Assembly (NCBI GenBank): GCA_030271565.1
Contig: JARXKR010000012.1
Location: 1-8,722, forward strand
Direction of reading: 5' to 3'
Length of the DNA: 8,722 nt
From: Pseudomonadota bacterium
GTDB lineage: Bacteria; Pseudomonadota; Alphaproteobacteria; Sphingomonadales; Sphingomonadaceae
The notes under the pieces were generated by a model. It had not been told where the DNA came from, made no database searches, and saw only the letters and a list, made by a program, of their open reading frames with translations. The translations under genes and the position numbers were made by a program. Below, one piece after another: positions 5,710-8,722 of the stretch (positions within the stretch are counted from its first letter, which is position 1; each line of letters opens with the position of its first letter).

Positions 5710-5934
5710 TCACCCCTTGAACTTCCGCACTGTAGAGGCCGGGTGCTTCGCCAGCAGCGCCGCCGCTCGCGTGGGCCGATCCATCAGCTCACCGCCGCAG
5801 TTGGGGCAGCGTTCGTCGAGCTGGTCGGCGCAGGTCGCGCAGAAGGTGCATTCGAAGCTGCAGATGAACGCGCCGGGAGCCTCGGCGGGCAGATCGGTGC
5901 CGCAGCGTTCGCAATCGGGGCTCATTTCAAGCAT
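5710..5934 (-). CDS. DUF1272 small zinc-ribbon protein
   Basis: The 74-aa product has eight cysteines at 8, 11, 25, 29, 32, 35, 43 and 46, arranged as CERC, CSFECTFCATC and CPNC, followed by GGELMDRPTRAAALLAKHP. This matches the DUF1272 family, for which I know no established biochemical function; zinc binding is inferred from the paired cysteines. ATG 5934 has a good GGAG seven bases upstream. A TTG one codon earlier is in frame but less likely. The gene sits between glmM and thiD on the same strand, with a repeat pair on each side, so it may share their transcript. Confidence 0.88.
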   Translation of the reverse strand: MLEMSPDCERCGTDLPAEAPGAFICSFECTFCATCADQLDERCPNCGGELMDRPTRAAALLAKHPASTVRKFKG

Positions 5935-5951
5935 CAAAAAACTCCGCTTAC

Positions 5952-6031
5952 CCTGAGCTTGTCGAAGGGCTGTACTTTACTTGAAGCGCTGCACCTAGTT
6001 CCAAGAAGGACAATCCTTCGACAAGCTCAGG
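5952..6031. repeat. Inverted pair of the dispersed repeat, opposite orientation (between glmM and DUF1272)
   Basis: CCTGAGCTTGTCGAAGG (5952-5968) and CCTTCGACAAGCTCAGG (6015-6031) are perfect 17-bp reverse complements separated by 46 nt. The core is the same as in the pair at 5613-5687, but the two copies point outward instead of inward. The position is the gap downstream of glmM, where it may act as a transcript-end or mRNA-stabilising hairpin. Confidence 0.82.
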
Positions 6032-6046
6032 ACAGACGGAATTGGG

Positions 6047-7387
6047 TTAGGAAGCGGCATCCTGAACCGCTGCGCAAATCGCGGCCACTACCGCCTCGAC
6101 CTCGCCCGCATCGTCGCCTTCGGCCATCACCCGGATCACCGGCTCGGTTCCCGATGGGCGGATTACCAGTCGGCCTTTGCCCGCAAGCTGGGCCTCGGCC
6201 TCGGCGATAACTGCCTGGACCCGCGCGTCGTCGAGCGGTTTGCCGCCCGCAAATCGCACGTTACGCAGCAATTGCGGCACCCGATCGAACAGGTGGAGCA
6301 GTTCGCTCGCGGCCTTGCCCGATTTGACCAGCGCAGCGAGCACCTGCAGCGCGGCGATTGTGCCGTCGCCGGTGGTCGCGTGGTCGAGCAGGATCATGTG
6401 ACCCGATTGCTCGCCGCCCAGATTGAACCCGCCCGATTTCATCTTTTCGAGCACGTGGCGGTCGCCGACCTTGGTCCGCTCAAGGCTCAGCCCGCGCCCC
6501 TGCAGGAAGCGCTCGAGCCCGAGATTGGACATCACCGTCGCCACCACGCCGCCGCCGCGCAGCTTGCCCTGGTCGGCCAGCTGCGTCCCGATCAAGGCCA
6601 TCAACTGGTCGCCATCGACCGTCTGGCCGCGCTCATCGACCACGATCAGCCGGTCGGCATCGCCGTCGAGCGCGATCCCGATATGCGCGCCGCTCGCCAC
6701 CACGGTCTCGCTGACCAGACCAAGGCTGGTCGAGCCGCAGTGATCGTTGATGTTGGTGCCGTTGGGATTGACCCCGACCGTAATCACTTCGGCGCCCAGT
6801 TCCCACACCGCCGAGGGGGCGACCTGATAGGCCGCCCCGTTGGCGCAATCGACCACGATCTTGAGCCCGTCGAGCCGGACATCGTCGGGCAGCGAGGCCT
6901 TGACCGCGTGGATATAGCGCCCCCGCGCGTCGTCGATCCGCCGCGCCCGGCCGATTTCGGCGGCGGGGGCGAGCGGCAGGTCCTGGCTCAGCATGCCCTC
7001 GATCGCCAGTTCGTCGGCATCGGACAGCTTGAACCCGTCGGGGCCGAACAGTTTGATCCCGTTGTCCTGATAGGGGTTGTGGCTGGCCGAAATCATCACG
7101 CCGACGTCGGCCCGCAGTTCGCGGGTGAGCAGCGCAATCGCCGGGGTTGGCAGCGGGCCAAGCAGCACCACGTCCATCCCCACAGAGGTGAACCCGGCAA
7201 CCAGCGCGTTTTCGAGCATATAGCCCGAAAGCCGCGTATCCTTGCCGATCACCACCCGGTGGCGGTGCCTGCCGCGAAGGAAATGGGTGCCCGCGGCTTG
7301 GCCCACTTTCATCGCAATCGCCGCGGTCATGACGCCTGCATTGGTCAGGCCGCGGATCCCGTCGGTGCCGAAATATTGCCGTCCCAT
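6047..7387 (-). CDS. glmM: Phosphoglucosamine mutase GlmM
   Basis: The 446-aa protein converts glucosamine-6-phosphate to glucosamine-1-phosphate, the step before GlmU in UDP-GlcNAc synthesis for peptidoglycan and lipopolysaccharide. It starts MGRQYFGTDGIRG, and has the phosphoserine loop VMISASHNPYQDNG with Ser102, matching the catalytic serine number of E. coli GlmM. The metal-binding loop ALDGDADRL places aspartates at 241, 243 and 245. The C-terminal phosphate-binding loop is RPSGTEPVIRVM. All are intact and the length is standard. ATG 7387 is chosen over an in-frame start at 7468 because the family begins with this motif; an AAGG lies four bases upstream. It diverges from the transporter gene with a 98-bp gap. 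The usual folP/ftsH neighbours are not present here. Confidence 0.97.
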   Translation of the reverse strand: MGRQYFGTDGIRGLTNAGVMTAAIAMKVGQAAGTHFLRGRHRHRVVIGKDTRLSGYMLENALVAGFTSVGMDVVLLGPLPTPAIALLTRELRADVGVMISASHNPYQDNGIKLFGPDGFKLSDADELAIEGMLSQDLPLAPAAEIGRARRIDDARGRYIHAVKASLPDDVRLDGLKIVVDCANGAAYQVAPSAVWELGAEVITVGVNPNGTNINDHCGSTSLGLVSETVVASGAHIGIALDGDADRLIVVDERGQTVDGDQLMALIGTQLADQGKLRGGGVVATVMSNLGLERFLQGRGLSLERTKVGDRHVLEKMKSGGFNLGGEQSGHMILLDHATTGDGTIAALQVLAALVKSGKAASELLHLFDRVPQLLRNVRFAGGKPLDDARVQAVIAEAEAQLAGKGRLVIRPSGTEPVIRVMAEGDDAGEVEAVVAAICAAVQDAAS

Positions 7388-7430
7388 AGAGCCTTGAACC
7401 CTCAACTGCGGCTTGCCGCGCATTCGCAAA

Positions 7431-7480
7431 TTGCCATGCCGCAGCCGTGCGTTATTGTCACCCGGCAATCAATCCGGGGA
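7431..7480 (+). promoter_or_regulatory. Possible promoter and ribosome-site hairpin before the transporter gene
   Basis: TTGCCA (7431-7436) and TATTGT (7453-7458), 16 bp apart, form a weak sigma70-like pair. CCCGG (7461-7465) and CCGGG (7474-7478) form a 5-bp stem around CAATCAAT. The 3' arm overlaps the GGGGA (7476-7480) that is the best Shine-Dalgarno for ATG 7486, so the stem could partly mask it. Both elements are short and could occur by chance. Confidence 0.3.
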
Positions 7481-7485
7481 ATTCA

Positions 7486-8722
7486 ATGGCAGAGCAGCAA
7501 TCGTCGGCGGGGTTCCCCGAAATCAAGGTTCCGGCCGCGCTAACTTTCGCCGCGCTGGTGCTGGGGTTCGTGCTCGGCACGCTGCTGCGCGGGACCGCTG
7601 CGGAGGCACCGGTATTGGCCGTGGCCGGGCCCGCCGGAACGCTGTGGCTGCGAGCGCTGCAGTTGACCATCCTGCCCCTCGTAATCGGGCTGGTGTACAC
7701 CGGCATCTCGCAGACATTGGCGGCGGCAGGCGGCGGCGCGATGGCGCGGCGTGCGGTGACGCTGTTCTGCGTGATCCTGCTGGCCAGCGGGACCATGTCG
7801 GCGCTGCTCACCATGGGACTGCTCGGTGCCTTCCCGATTCCCGCCAGCGCGGCGGCGGCGCTGAGCGGCGGCGCGGCCGATGCGGGCAAAGTCCCTGGTG
7901 TGGCCGAAATCCTTTCCGCGATGATGCCAGAGAACATCTTCGCCGCCGCCGCTGCAGGGGCGATGTTGCCGATGGTGCTGTTCGTCTCGCTGTTCGCGCT
8001 CGCCGCAACCAAGCTCACCGAGGCTCCGCGCCGCGCCCTGGGCCAAGTGTTCGAAGGGCTGGCCGGGGCGATGATGGTGATCGTCGGCTGGGTGCTGATG
8101 CTCGCGCCCGTTGGCGTGCTCGGCCTCGCGATGTCGCTGGGTGCCAAAATGGGCGGCGATGCGGTGGGGGCGCTGGCGCATTACATCCTGATCGTCAGCG
8201 CAGCCGGGCTGGTCGTGTTGGTTGCGGGTTACGGCGTGGCGTTGACGCTCGGCGGGCAGAAGCTCGCCGCCTTCGCCCGGGCGATGCTGCCGGTTCACGC
8301 CGTGGCGATCTCGACCCAGTCTTCGCTTGCCTGCCTCCCCGCGATGCTGGTTGCCACCCGCAAGCTGGGCGTGCGCGAAGCCACCGCCGATTTCGTCCTG
8401 CCGCTGGCGGTAGCGATTTTCCGCGCGACCAGCCCGGCGATGAACCTCGCGGTGGCGATCTACGCCGCGCACCTGACCGGCACGACGCTCACCCCGGTTG
8501 CGCTGGCGGCGGGGATCGTGGTGGCTTTCCTCGTTTCCCTGAGCTCGGTCTCATTGCCCGGCACGATCAGCTTCGTCGTCTCGGTCGGGCCGATCGCGAT
8601 GGCGATGGGCGTGCCGGTCGCTCCGCTCGGGCTGCTGGTCGCGGTCGAAATATTGCCCGATCTGATGCGCACGCTGGGCAACGTGACGATGGATGTCGCG
8701 GTGACAACAGCGGTGGACAAGG
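7486..8722 (+). CDS. Dicarboxylate/amino acid:cation symporter family protein (runs off the right edge)
   Basis: At least 412 codons are open to the window end, with about eight hydrophobic segments after a short polar N-terminus. The family (DAACS: GltP, DctA, GltPh) imports acidic amino acids or C4-dicarboxylates with H+ or Na+ in the inner membrane. Visible family marks are the serine-rich hairpin STQSSLACLPAM from residue 276 and the last-helix motif DLMRTLGNVTMD at 392-403, keeping Asp, Arg, Thr, Asn and Asp at the substrate/cation positions (392, 395, 396, 399, 403). The NMDGT signature expected in TM7 is replaced by FRATS at 312-316, so substrate or coupling may differ. GGGGA five bases before ATG 7486 is the ribosome site. 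Family length suggests only a short tail is missing. Confidence 0.88.
   Translation, partial: MAEQQSSAGFPEIKVPAALTFAALVLGFVLGTLLRGTAAEAPVLAVAGPAGTLWLRALQLTILPLVIGLVYTGISQTLAAAGGGAMARRAVTLFCVILLASGTMSALLTMGLLGAFPIPASAAAALSGGAADAGKVPGVAEILSAMMPENIFAAAAAGAMLPMVLFVSLFALAATKLTEAPRRALGQVFEGLAGAMMVIVGWVLMLAPVGVLGLAMSLGAKMGGDAVGALAHYILIVSAAGLVVLVAGYGVALTLGGQKLAAFARAMLPVHAVAISTQSSLACLPAMLVATRKLGVREATADFVLPLAVAIFRATSPAMNLAVAIYAAHLTGTTLTPVALAAGIVVAFLVSLSSVSLPGTISFVVSVGPIAMAMGVPVAPLGLLVAVEILPDLMRTLGNVTMDVAVTTAVDK

Noticed and set aside
6272..7543. Plus-strand open frame of 423 codons opposite glmM
   Set aside because: It is a long shadow of glmM caused by high GC; glmM has all catalytic motifs on the minus strand.
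7540..8472. Minus-strand open frame of 310 codons, very rich in Arg, Gln, His and Gly
   Set aside because: It is antisense to the symporter gene, whose plus-strand reading gives membrane helices and family motifs.

Overview
The window looks like core chromosome of a GC-rich alphaproteobacterium, most likely a sphingomonad (Erythrobacter, Novosphingobium or Sphingomonas type). The evidence is the base composition, the sequences of the carboxylase, GlmM and short Ppx proteins, and scattered copies of a CTTCGACARGCTCAG repeat. I see no integrase, transposase, phage gene, CRISPR array or toxin-antitoxin pair. I did not find a convincing undescribed multi-gene system; the most unusual structure is non-coding.

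Left part (1-1640): the first 135 codons of a biotin-carboxylase subunit (probably MccA) run leftward. Diverging from it is a membrane-anchored cytochrome c with two nearly identical haem domains, closed by a strong hairpin terminator. A short intergenic stretch with interleaved inverted repeats follows.

Middle left (1638-3739): a leftward pair, ppx/gppA then rlmE, joined by an ATGA stop/start overlap, joins phosphate-polymer or alarmone turnover to 23S rRNA methylation. Diverging from ppx is a tRNA-Gln(CTG) gene with a well-placed promoter.

Centre (3740-3961): directly after the tRNA lies a run of four perfect or near-perfect hairpins, including a 36-bp perfect inverted repeat with a 17-nt spacer. 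No protein is encoded there.

Right part (3962-8722): a rightward LOG-family nucleotide phosphoribohydrolase gene converges on leftward thiD, and their stop codons share the palindrome TTAA. The leftward series glmM, a small zinc-ribbon DUF1272 gene and thiD follows, with an inverted pair of the sphingomonad-type repeat in each of the two gaps. A dicarboxylate/amino acid:cation symporter-like gene diverges from glmM and runs off the right edge. It keeps the substrate/cation residues of the last helix but lacks the family's usual NMDGT signature.

Apart from ppx-rlmE and possibly glmM-DUF1272-thiD, the genes are unrelated housekeeping functions: leucine or acyl-CoA carboxylation, respiration, rRNA modification, translation, nucleotide salvage, thiamine and cell-wall precursor synthesis.
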